Assembly: GCA_022796875.1 (NCBI GenBank)
Contig: JAAWJJ010000036.1
Coordinates: 1-37,653 of the forward strand
DNA from: Eubacterium sp.
GTDB taxonomy: Bacteria; Bacillota; Clostridia; Lachnospirales; Lachnospiraceae
Direction: 5' to 3'
Length of the DNA stretch: 37,653 bases
The position numbers and the translations under genes were made by a program. Shown here one piece after another: positions 31,079 through 37,488 of the stretch; the stretch's first letter is position 1; every line of letters starts with the position of its first letter. Under the pieces are notes generated by a model, which was given only the letters and a program-made list of their open reading frames with translations, was not told where the DNA came from and searched no databases.

Positions 31079-33094
31079 TCAGGCTCCGTTTGTATGTCTT
31101 TTATTTGGCCCATGTTCACATGATATAAGTTGTTTGCCACATATCGGACAAATTTCTTTTTCACAGTCTGCATGATGAAAACGGCCGAAGTTGACGCCAC
31201 ATGCAGCACATTTTCCAGTTTTCTTTCCCTCATATGGATCGCCTGGATCCCCGACTTTTACACGACGGTATTTTTTCCCTTGATATGATATGGTCCATAT
31301 ACGGCAACTGACAGTTTTTCCAATAGAGCAGCCACACACGCGGCATTTTGAAGATTCTGCAGGTGCAGAATATATAAATTCATGTTCAAGTCCATTTACA
31401 AAACGGATTTTCTGGACGCTGCCGTTCAGGGCGACAATCTGATCTATGACCTGGTCGATAAAATCCTTTAATATCTCGTTATCCAGATCAAGGCACATTT
31501 GTACATAATCAATATGTTTTTTAGTAACAATTCGCTGAGTTATAAGGAAAGCAGAGGCCTTTTTGATAAAAGACAGATCCGACAGGTCGGGGCCGTCGTT
31601 TACGCTTTCCATTTCCGCGAATTGTTTTTCTATATCATGAGCCTTTTTTGTTAATTCTTTTTTCTTTTTGGAAAATTCCTCTTTTGTCAGGGCTTCCGGA
31701 TCATAAAGATATAATTCCGTCAATCTGGAAATAGCGTTTTGACACTTTTCGCGTTCCTTTTCCATGATTGAACGGCGTTCCATGATAGAAAAATTGTCTT
31801 CCTTTTCCGGAACACTAAAATCTGGCGTATATGCACCTTTTCCCAGATTGCATGATAAGGCTGCATATGTTTGCTGAAGGCTTTTATTCGCCAATCGGAT
31901 ACCATAGAATTCCTCACCTTTTAAAAGGGCGGATTCCAGCTTTTCCAGAGAGTTAATTTTTCCATTTTTGAAATCTTTTTGGATACGGGCCAGATTAGCC
32001 ACATAGTTAAATATAAATGGGCCTATGTAAAGATCACTGATAATTTTTTTATTATCGCAAGTAAGCATCCGCGCCCGTTTGCTGCAATGATAGTATGATG
32101 GCCGGAAACCGTTTTCCCTGACGCGGTCTTTTGACGCGATCATATTAGAACCACAGAGGGCGCATATAAGCTTTCCGGAAAATACATGAATGTGATAGGT
32201 TTTCCGGATTCCTGAAACATCACGGCTTTCCGCGTTTTCGTTCATGATCTTATTGCAACGGTCAAATTGTTCTTTGCTGATAATTGCTGGATGGTTATTT
32301 TCTTTTATAATCCATTCGTTTTCCGGCTTCAATGGACCGCGTCCGGCTTCCCGCATATTATAACGGTATGTGCCGATATAAAACGGGTTCCGTATTATAT
32401 CGTGTACTAATTTTGACGACCAGGAGCCGCCGCGTTTTGTTTTTACGTGGTTGTTATTCAAATAACGTGTAACTTGTAAGCATGATCGCGTCCGTTCGTA
32501 TTCATCAAAAATAAGCTGAACAACTTTTACTTCATCCGGATCCGGTTCAGGGTATTTTGTTTCATCATTCCAACGGAATCCAACAGGCATACGGGCGCCG
32601 TTCCATAGGCCATTTTCAGCGCGATCAAGCATGATTCCGGTTACACGTTCTGAAGTCATGTTTCTTTCTAATTCCGCAAAGATCAGTATGATTTTCAGCA
32701 TGGCTTCACCTATGGCCGTTGACGTGTCGAATTGTTCGTTCATAGATATAAAGGTAACACGGTGATCTTTTAATTCCTCATACATAGCCGCGAAATCCAG
32801 AAGATTTCTGGAAATGCGGTCAACTTTCCAAACGATTATATGCGAAAATTCGCCAAAGCGGACGCGGTTCATCATATCTTGAAAGTGCGGCCGGTCGGTG
32901 TTTTTGGCTGAATATCCGTCGTCTTCAAAAATTTTGAAATTCTCAATTCCAATAAGCTTACAGTATTCTTTTAATTTCTTACGCTGAAAAGGTAAACTGT
33001 CTTTATCTACCTGATAACGTGTGGATACGCGAACATATAGCGCCGCTTTTTTCTCCGTCCATAAATGGATGGGCTTACTCTTTTTATTTCTCAT
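31079..33094 (-). CDS. large serine recombinase (integrase) with extra C-terminal zinc-ribbon modules
   Basis: A site-specific recombinase of 671 residues from the ATG at 33094, which has AAAGGGGAAA upstream; a start at 33154 would add 20 residues. The resolvase domain starts AALYVRVSTRYQVDKDSLPF with nucleophile Ser24, and KVDRISRNLLDF is conserved. A recombinase domain (LNNNHVKTKRGGSWSSKLVH, then IRNPFYIGTYRYN), a zinc ribbon (CALCG to C near residue 345) and a coiled coil (about residues 460-520) follow. The last 95 residues contain further Cys/His clusters (CRVCGCSIG, CAACGVNFGRFHHADC, CPICGKQLISCEHG), not typical of the family. Position next to the miaB break makes it the element's integrase. 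Confidence 0.92.
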   Translation of the reverse strand: MRNKKSKPIHLWTEKKAALYVRVSTRYQVDKDSLPFQRKKLKEYCKLIGIENFKIFEDDGYSAKNTDRPHFQDMMNRVRFGEFSHIIVWKVDRISRNLLDFAAMYEELKDHRVTFISMNEQFDTSTAIGEAMLKIILIFAELERNMTSERVTGIMLDRAENGLWNGARMPVGFRWNDETKYPEPDPDEVKVVQLIFDEYERTRSCLQVTRYLNNNHVKTKRGGSWSSKLVHDIIRNPFYIGTYRYNMREAGRGPLKPENEWIIKENNHPAIISKEQFDRCNKIMNENAESRDVSGIRKTYHIHVFSGKLICALCGSNMIASKDRVRENGFRPSYYHCSKRARMLTCDNKKIISDLYIGPFIFNYVANLARIQKDFKNGKINSLEKLESALLKGEEFYGIRLANKSLQQTYAALSCNLGKGAYTPDFSVPEKEDNFSIMERRSIMEKEREKCQNAISRLTELYLYDPEALTKEEFSKKKKELTKKAHDIEKQFAEMESVNDGPDLSDLSFIKKASAFLITQRIVTKKHIDYVQMCLDLDNEILKDFIDQVIDQIVALNGSVQKIRFVNGLEHEFIYSAPAESSKCRVCGCSIGKTVSCRIWTISYQGKKYRRVKVGDPGDPYEGKKTGKCAACGVNFGRFHHADCEKEICPICGKQLISCEHGPNKRHTNGA

Positions 33095-33144
33095 GTTTCC
33101 CCTTTCCCCATATAACCGAAAAAAGGGTATAAAAATAAAGCCTA

Positions 33145-33173
33145 TTGATTCCAACGGCTTTCCATGCTATAAT
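33145..33173 (+). promoter_or_regulatory. promoter for a possible short RNA
   Basis: TTGATT (33145-33150), a 17-bp spacer and an extended -10 TGCTATAAT (hexamer 33168-33173), directed away from the recombinase gene. Confidence 0.5.
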
Positions 33174-33179
33174 ATGGTT

Positions 33180-33272
33180 GCTTATTTCCAGGCATGGGGC
33201 CGTCAAAATGTCGGTTACATGGTATTGGAACGCTGGCCGGTGTTTGCAGACACCGGCCAGTATTTTGTTGTT
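33180..33272 (+). ncRNA. candidate small RNA of about 90 nt
   Basis: Between the promoter at 33145-33173 and a strong hairpin (CTGGCCGGTGT 33233-33243 with ACACCGGCCAG 33250-33260, 11 bp, followed by TATTTTGTTGTTT) there is room for a transcript of about 90 nt. It is encoded opposite to both flanking genes. Overlapping short peptides are possible, such as one starting at an ATG near 33220, so a tiny coding gene is an alternative. No known RNA family is recognised. Confidence 0.45.
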
Positions 33273-33277
33273 TATAA

Positions 33278-34024
33278 TTAAGATACTATAGACACCGCTA
33301 TTTTGTAACAATTTGTATTTCGGCTGGCAGAATGGCCATATTCTACTCCTTGTTCTTTAATAAAACCATAGAAATTCTTTCCACTTGAAGAATATCTTTT
33401 AAATGAGTTCATAAACTTATTGTCATTTAAGTACTTATATGAAAGACTTTTATAGTAATCAAACTTTTCAAATTGCCATTTCCCCTTTAAATCTTTTTCT
33501 ACACATAGCAGATAAAATGCAAATTTTTCTTCGAGCGAAAATTTGTACCAGATGCAATTATAAAGAGATTCTTCCCCCGTATAATATGATAGTTTAACCT
33601 TTTGGCTGGTTGCAAAGTCAATTAATGTTCTTTCGGGTTCTCGTTGGTCGCACATATACTTATCAATTAAAAAGCTAATATCTTTCATGCAGGCATTTGG
33701 GGGAATTCGGTTTTTGTGCTTTTTCATAGCCCTAATTTGTTCTTCAGTAGGTGAGGGGAATGGAACACGATCAATATTTATTGTTTCTGCAATATAACCG
33801 GAAGATTGCAATTCTTCAATCGCTTCGCGTTCGGAAAAGGCTTCAATTGTTATCTTTCTTTTTCGTCCTGTTTTAGAATATACTCCCTCACCCTCAAAAA
33901 CCATATAATTCATATTGTCATTGAATTTTCCTGAGGAAGAGATACTAATGCTCTGTTTATTAATATTGTTGGAACTGCGTTCTGACGATATTATCAATTT
34001 TTTCAGTGAATTAAGTATACTCAT
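33278..34024 (-). CDS. unknown cargo protein in the lysogeny module
   Basis: A 248-residue protein of unknown function. The first 30 residues are Ser/Asn/Ile-rich and low in complexity. A compact domain then starts MVFEGEGVYSKTGRKRKITI and contains SEREAIEELQSSGY. The C-terminal half is rich in aromatic and charged residues (EEKFAFYLLCVEKDLKGKWQ, KFDYYKSLSYKYLNDNKFMN). It has no signal peptide, membrane segment or nuclease motif I can recognise. Coding AT content is higher than in the chromosomal genes. It lies between integrase and lipoprotein, where temperate phages often carry lysogenic-conversion or exclusion genes. Confidence 0.6.
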   Translation of the reverse strand: MSILNSLKKLIISSERSSNNINKQSISISSSGKFNDNMNYMVFEGEGVYSKTGRKRKITIEAFSEREAIEELQSSGYIAETINIDRVPFPSPTEEQIRAMKKHKNRIPPNACMKDISFLIDKYMCDQREPERTLIDFATSQKVKLSYYTGEESLYNCIWYKFSLEEKFAFYLLCVEKDLKGKWQFEKFDYYKSLSYKYLNDNKFMNSFKRYSSSGKNFYGFIKEQGVEYGHSASRNTNCYKIAVSIVS

Positions 34025-34185
34025 TTTTTCCCTTTCTTGTTTCTTGCTTTATGCTTCCTTTGTGCTTTCTATTCTTTTTGTGTTATTCAAAGCAGTAGAT
34101 TCTATATTTTCCGCAGAATTGGAGAATTTTTATAATATGTATAATGTGTATTATTAAATATAAATACGTGTACATTTTTATCATA

Positions 34186-34830
34186 TTAATTAAAGCCAAC
34201 CCATGCGTCATCCATAGTATACATTGCTCCGTCTTTGCGTTCATAAGAACATTTGGCACTTGCATCATTCAGGTATGGAACAGTCCAAAATATGGCTAAC
34301 TCTTGAATACTTGGACAAGATTCAGCTAAAGTGGCAGCTAAATCATTGCTATACAATTCGAGAACTTCTTTTGATGTTTTTGCTGTGTTTTTAACATTCC
34401 ATGTAAGGTATACAAGTGCTATATAATCTCCTTCGGCGTCAGTTCCTAAATTTTCATTTATTGTTATGGAATCAATATCTGTATTGCTATACTGATCTGT
34501 AATATGGTCACGTATGGCAGTTTCTATTTCAGACTCTACGGATATTTCTTCTTGAATAACCGAATCGGTATCATTTTCAGAAAGCGACTGATTTATTTCA
34601 TTGTTGCTTTCCTCCTGCATTTCATTTAACAGCTCAGAATCCTGTTTATCAATTTCTTTCTGAATCTCATTTGTCTGTTTGTCGATTTCCGCCTGCAATG
34701 CATCAGCCTGCCTGTTAAGTTCTTCTTGAACATCAGAAATTTGTTTATTTAAATTATCTGAATTGGTACATCCATTTAATGTGAAAATAAATATGGACAT
34801 TAGCACTATTACAATAGATTTTCTTTTCAT
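34186..34830 (-). CDS. lipoprotein with coiled coil, superinfection-exclusion candidate
   Basis: A 214-residue secreted lipoprotein: basic start MKRKS, a hydrophobic stretch, and the lipobox LNGC (Cys21). Residues about 26-75 are a heptad-like coiled coil rich in Gln, Glu and Asn (ISDVQEELNRQADALQAEID). The C-terminal 110 residues form a separate domain including AIRDHITDQYSNTDIDSITI and YIALVYLTWNVKNTAK. It would sit on the outer face of the membrane. Lipoproteins encoded between integrase and repressor block DNA injection in some streptococcal and lactococcal phages (Ltp); the same role here is inference from position and export signal. Confidence 0.7.
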   Translation of the reverse strand: MKRKSIVIVLMSIFIFTLNGCTNSDNLNKQISDVQEELNRQADALQAEIDKQTNEIQKEIDKQDSELLNEMQEESNNEINQSLSENDTDSVIQEEISVESEIETAIRDHITDQYSNTDIDSITINENLGTDAEGDYIALVYLTWNVKNTAKTSKEVLELYSNDLAATLAESCPSIQELAIFWTVPYLNDASAKCSYERKDGAMYTMDDAWVGFN

Positions 34831-34959
34831 AAGTCATTCTCCTCTTTAGTTTTATGTGTTTACAAATTGTTGTCCTTTTTTGTTGTTGAATCATTGCAAT
34901 CATAAGCTATTTTATAATGTAATTGCACCCGGCAGCTTTTATAAGAGGGGAGAAATTAC

Positions 34960-35082
34960 ATGACACGAAAGCACATTTACTATCCATACAATAATATTTT
35001 TGCCATATGTTATATAAAACAGCGTATTATGTATTACAATTTAAATTATAATAGCAGTACTAAAATTTATTTATTAGTATAA
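34960..35082 (+). CDS. possible 40-residue small protein
   Basis: An open frame of 41 codons (MTRKHIYYPYNNIFAICYIK...) has a strong AGAGGGGAG site at 34944-34952 at correct spacing. The sequence is AT-driven (many Tyr, Asn, Ile) and has no recognised relative, so chance is a real possibility. The rest of the 276-bp gap between the lipoprotein and repressor genes holds nothing else I can name. Confidence 0.25.
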   Translation: MTRKHIYYPYNNIFAICYIKQRIMYYNLNYNSSTKIYLLV

Positions 35083-35106
35083 TTGGCTGGTAGCCGGGTG
35101 TTGTTT

Positions 35107-35613
35107 TCATCCTGTATCGGACTTTTTTCGATTTGGTTCTATTGGTGTGTATTTGCTTTCTAATTCTTCCGGTGTTTTTGGCAAATCTTGGCGGATGGAT
35201 TGGCTATTTGTTTCTGAAGCTGTTATGTATTTATTTCCATTTTCCGAGATGCCAACGGTGTTTATTCCGTTTAATACATTGTAAAAGAATTCCTGAACTG
35301 CATTTCGCTTTTCTACATCCAGCTTTAGATATTCATACACAAAACTGCAAGTGAAATCGTCAAGATGAAATTCATTGCGCAATTTCTCTATTGTTGACGA
35401 CGGTGTTTTTATAAATACGTCGCCAGTTCCATTGCGGATCCAGTTCTCATTGACAGAGAATTCAGAGCATATCAATTTTAATATAGGTTCCTTAATTTCA
35501 ACGCGTCCGCGTTCTAAATTATTTATAACATCTCCGCTTACCCCTATCTTCTGACCGAAAGCCGCCCTTGAGATTCCGATTTTTTCTCGTAAAAACCGAA
35601 GTCTTTCGTTCAA
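35107..35613 (-). CDS. XRE-family repressor (CI-like)
   Basis: A 168-residue protein with an N-terminal helix-turn-helix (residues 1-65): LRFLREKIGISRAAFGQKIG, VSGDVINNLERGRVEIKE, and ENWIRNGTGDVF, a common end of phage-type XRE domains. The C-terminal 100 residues form a different, probably dimerising region with no LexA-type Ser/Lys protease motif that I can see, so RecA-driven self-cleavage is not predicted. Promoter and operators on both sides of the divergent intergenic region suggest that it controls its own gene and the rightward early genes. Confidence 0.85.
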   Translation of the reverse strand: MNERLRFLREKIGISRAAFGQKIGVSGDVINNLERGRVEIKEPILKLICSEFSVNENWIRNGTGDVFIKTPSSTIEKLRNEFHLDDFTCSFVYEYLKLDVEKRNAVQEFFYNVLNGINTVGISENGNKYITASETNSQSIRQDLPKTPEELESKYTPIEPNRKKSDTG

Positions 35614-35645
35614 TGCCTATTCCCCCTTTCTTAATTGTTAAAATA

Positions 35646-35674
35646 ATCATACCACTATTTTATTGGTTAGTCAA
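35646..35674 (-). promoter_or_regulatory. repressor promoter (leftward)
   Basis: On the minus strand, TTGACT (35669-35674), a 17-bp spacer and TATGAT (35646-35651). The -35 lies inside operator O1 (35663-35678), which predicts autoregulation. Confidence 0.65.
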
Positions 35675-35769
35675 CCAAACTTATGGAAAAATTTTCTAAA
35701 ATATGGTTGACAAACCAATAAAGAATAGATATAATTGGTACAACAACCAAAATAAAAGGTTGATAAACC
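35663..35769. promoter_or_regulatory. four operators of the genetic switch
   Basis: O1 TTGGTTagtcAACCAA (35663-35678), O2 TGGTTgacaAACCA (35704-35717), O3 TTGGTacaacaACCAA (35735-35750) and O4 GGTTgataAACC (35758-35769). All share a GGTT-N4-AACC-like dyad; O3 is a weaker match. Centres are about 40, 32 and 21 bp apart, close to whole helical turns. O1 overlaps the leftward -35; O2 and O3 overlap the rightward -35 and -10; O4 lies in the rightward leader. Confidence 0.8.
35707..35735 (+). promoter_or_regulatory. early rightward promoter, consensus
   Basis: Perfect TTGACA (35707-35712), a 17-bp spacer and perfect TATAAT (35730-35735). It should be very strong unless repressed through O2 and O3. 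Confidence 0.85.
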
Positions 35770-35789
35770 ACTAGAAAGGGGATGATGGC

Positions 35790-35954
35790 ATGAGTGGAGA
35801 AAAGAATATTATAAATGTCCGTAAAGAGGATAAAGAGTTTATCCGCGTTGTAACCGAACTTGCGCCTGATAAAGTGACCTTAATTAAAGGTATCGCAATA
35901 GGACTGCAGCTTCAGGAAAAACAGTCTGAACAGGTATCACAAACAACCGGATAA
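35790..35954 (+). CDS. 54-residue early protein
   Basis: First gene to the right of the switch. GAAAGGGG (35774-35781) fixes the ATG at 35790. The protein reads MSGEKNIINVRKEDKEFIRV and continues ELAPDKVTLIKGIAIGLQLQ with a Gln/Ser/Thr tail. It is small, charged and positioned like Cro, but no helix-turn-helix is evident. The function is unknown. Confidence 0.65.
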   Translation: MSGEKNIINVRKEDKEFIRVVTELAPDKVTLIKGIAIGLQLQEKQSEQVSQTTG

Positions 35955-35979
35955 CGGTTTTAGCATAAAGCTTAAAACT

Positions 35980-36033
35980 GACTGCAAACGGCGGCTGTTT
36001 GGCTGGAAATAAGCAAAATTGAATAAGGGAGGG
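35980..36033 (+). repeat. leader repeat, copy A
   Basis: GACTGCAAACGGCGGCTG followed by TGGCTGGaAATAAGCAAA and a purine-rich stretch that is the ribosome binding site of the gene at 36042. It shares its core with the repeats at 36503 and 37242 and is the most diverged at the 3' end. Just upstream, GTTTTA and TAAAAC (about 35957-35978) form a small inverted repeat. Confidence 0.8.
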
Positions 36034-36041
36034 AAATAAGG

Positions 36042-36452
36042 ATGGACAGGGAAAAAGAATTGTGGCTTGAAAGCATAGGGGCGAAAGCATTTCCTGAACC
36101 AATTAAATATGTCTATATGTTTCCGGGTTATTCCGGGGCATTTAATCTTTCAGAGAGATACATTGACGAAACGCCGATCGGAGAACTGCAGGAAACATAT
36201 AGACGTAATGGGGAATTTGTTGCGTTGATAAAAGAAAGGGGGCGGCACGAAATGGCATTATGGGAAAAGATGGAAAGTATAGTGGAGAAATATGCGGGAC
36301 TGGTAGAAAAGCGCATTAGTAATACGGAAAACCTGTCTGGCGAAGATCTCCGGGATATTTACGACGGAATTCATTCATTGGGGTACATTGTTGCATCATT
36401 GGAGCGGCTTTACCGTATGGAAGAAGAAAAAGCCGCTCTGACTGAGGATTAA
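36042..36452 (+). CDS. unknown 136-residue early protein
   Basis: A soluble, acidic, mostly helical protein. It begins MDREKELWLESIGAKAFPEP and has a long helical middle (ALWEKMESIVEKYAGLVEKR) and a C-terminal helix ending EEKAALTED. No motif or family is recognised. AGGGAGGG lies upstream, within leader repeat A. It is part of the small-gene series downstream of the switch. Confidence 0.65.
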   Translation: MDREKELWLESIGAKAFPEPIKYVYMFPGYSGAFNLSERYIDETPIGELQETYRRNGEFVALIKERGRHEMALWEKMESIVEKYAGLVEKRISNTENLSGEDLRDIYDGIHSLGYIVASLERLYRMEEEKAALTED

Positions 36453-36502
36453 CAACGTTCCCATTCGCCTAAATCGGTAGGCGTATCAGGAATTTTACCG
36501 TC

Positions 36503-36558
36503 GACTGCAAACGACGGCTGCATGTCTGGGAATAAGCAAATTAAAGGAAAGGGGGATC
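36503..36558 (+). repeat. leader repeat, copy B
   Basis: GACTGCAAACGACGGCTG, then TCTGGGAATAAGCAAATT and AAAGGAAAGGGGGATC, ending five bases before the ATG at 36563. The last 35 bases are nearly identical to copy C. A small hairpin, CGCCTA/TAGGCG (36466-36483), lies upstream. Confidence 0.85.
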
Positions 36559-36562
36559 AGGA

Positions 36563-36763
36563 ATGGAAATTGATGAAAAGGTAATTGCTGAAGTATGTGG
36601 AAGAAAATTACAGACGAAAGGGTGCGAGGGTCTTTTAAGAGAGTTGATCGAATGGATGAAACAGAAAAATGTTTCTGTGCGTCTTGCCGTGGAACTTTTT
36701 AAAGCCGCTTCCGAGGTGGCTGACATAGCATGGAGCACGGAAAAGGGGAAGATCAGATTCTAG
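36563..36763 (+). CDS. unknown 66-residue early protein
   Basis: MEIDEKVIAEVCGRKLQTKG continues through a helical LLRELIEWMKQKNVSVRLAV segment and ends TEKGKIRF. It is small, soluble and without a recognised domain. The strong AAAGGAAAGGGGG site belongs to leader repeat B. Confidence 0.6.
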   Translation: MEIDEKVIAEVCGRKLQTKGCEGLLRELIEWMKQKNVSVRLAVELFKAASEVADIAWSTEKGKIRF

Positions 36764-36801
36764 GGCATTGCTTTAACTGCTCTTCCAGAGGAGGTGAACG
36801 G

Positions 36802-37038
36802 ATGAAGAAAGAACCTTTAAATTATAAAATCCGAACAGAGGGGTTTGAAAAGATTCTTCTGTCAATGCAGCACATAACGCAAAGGATAAAAAAAGGCGAA
36901 AGGTGCGTTGCCACGATCAAGTATGATCCGGACGCGCCTTTCACAGAAATATCAACAATTATTGAACAGACGCATAAGGAACCAGAAACGGAAAAATCTT
37001 CTCAAAAGATTCCGCAGAATCCCAATGAATGTCAATAA
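36802..37038 (+). CDS. unknown 78-residue early protein
   Basis: The ATG at 36802 follows GAGGAGGTGAAC at ideal spacing; a longer reading from 36730 would overlap the previous gene. The protein starts MKKEPLNYKIRTEGFEKILL and contains QRIKKGERCVATIKYDPDAP. It ends in a polar Glu/Ser/Pro/Asn tail. No family is recognised. Its last 80 bp overlap the 3' end of an opposing small gene. Confidence 0.55.
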   Translation: MKKEPLNYKIRTEGFEKILLSMQHITQRIKKGERCVATIKYDPDAPFTEISTIIEQTHKEPETEKSSQKIPQNPNECQ

Positions 37039-37150
37039 CTGGCGGGTTGTAGGAAATATCATAGATTTCCCATACATAAGGTTGTAAGTCTTTCTGTATT
37101 TTCAGGCGTTCGGTTTGAGAAAATGCAGAAAGATCAATCCGATACATCAT
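36959..37150 (-). CDS. small opposing gene, 63 residues
   Basis: An opposite-strand frame, MMYRIDLSAFSQTERLKIQK to the end PYASVQ, with balanced composition (several Trp, Tyr and Pro). GGAAAGGTG lies five to seven bases before the paired ATG codons, and a promoter-like TGTACA-N17-TATAAT lies upstream (37202 to about 37230, minus strand). It interrupts the rightward series and overlaps the end of the 36802 gene tail-to-tail. An in-frame ATG at 37195 would give 78 residues. Confidence 0.45.
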   Translation of the reverse strand: MMYRIDLSAFSQTERLKIQKDLQPYVWEIYDISYNPPVIDIHWDSAESFEKIFPFLVPYASVQ

Positions 37151-37241
37151 GGCATAATTCACCTTTCCATAGATTAGATGGCCTGGCGGGGCCATAAGGG
37201 GATTATATCACACGAAAAAAGGGTTGTACATATAGCCAGAA

Positions 37242-37298
37242 ACCGCATACAAACGGCGGCATGGCTGGGGATAAGCAAATTAAAGGAAAGGGGGGATC
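37242..37298 (+). repeat. leader repeat, copy C
   Basis: ACCGCATACAAACGGCGGCA, then TGGCTGGGGATAAGCAAATT and AAAGGAAAGGGGGGATC, directly before the TTG start at 37303. This is the third copy of the module also found at 35980 and 36503. Confidence 0.85.
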
Positions 37299-37302
37299 GG
37301 TA

Positions 37303-37473
37303 TTGAACGGTTATTTTGTCAGGATGGAAGTTAAGGAAGGCGAAATCGAGAAAATCATGGATCGGCTGACAAAAGCGCAGGAAACAATCTATGAATGTTA
37401 TGGAGAACTTCAGGAACTTGGCGTTTTGACTGTGATTCCGAACGATGACAAAAAGAAAACCGCCGCAGATTAA
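37303..37473 (+). CDS. unknown 56-residue early protein
   Basis: The TTG at 37303 is placed by AAAGGGGGGATC of leader repeat C, in the same relative position as the starts behind copies A and B. The protein reads MNGYFVRMEVKEGEIEKIMD, then RLTKAQETIYECYGELQELG, and ends KKKTAAD. It is a likely helical hairpin with no recognised family. An ATG at 37324 is an alternative start. Confidence 0.5.
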   Translation: MNGYFVRMEVKEGEIEKIMDRLTKAQETIYECYGELQELGVLTVIPNDDKKKTAAD

Positions 37474-37481
37474 AGCGGCGG
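37460..37481 (-). terminator. terminator of the leftward gene at the window end
   Basis: CCGCCGC (37460-37466) and GCGGCGG (37475-37481) form a GC-only stem. On the minus strand it is followed by TTTTCTTTTTG, so it serves the gene ending at 37489. It overlaps the last codons of the rightward 56-residue gene. Confidence 0.75.
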
Positions 37482-37488
37482 CCGGAAG

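Noticed and set aside
33021..33281. 86-codon plus-strand frame across the recombinase start
   Set aside because: It overlaps the recombinase 5' end and its strong ribosome binding site on the opposite strand; only the short RNA or peptide downstream of 33173 has a promoter.
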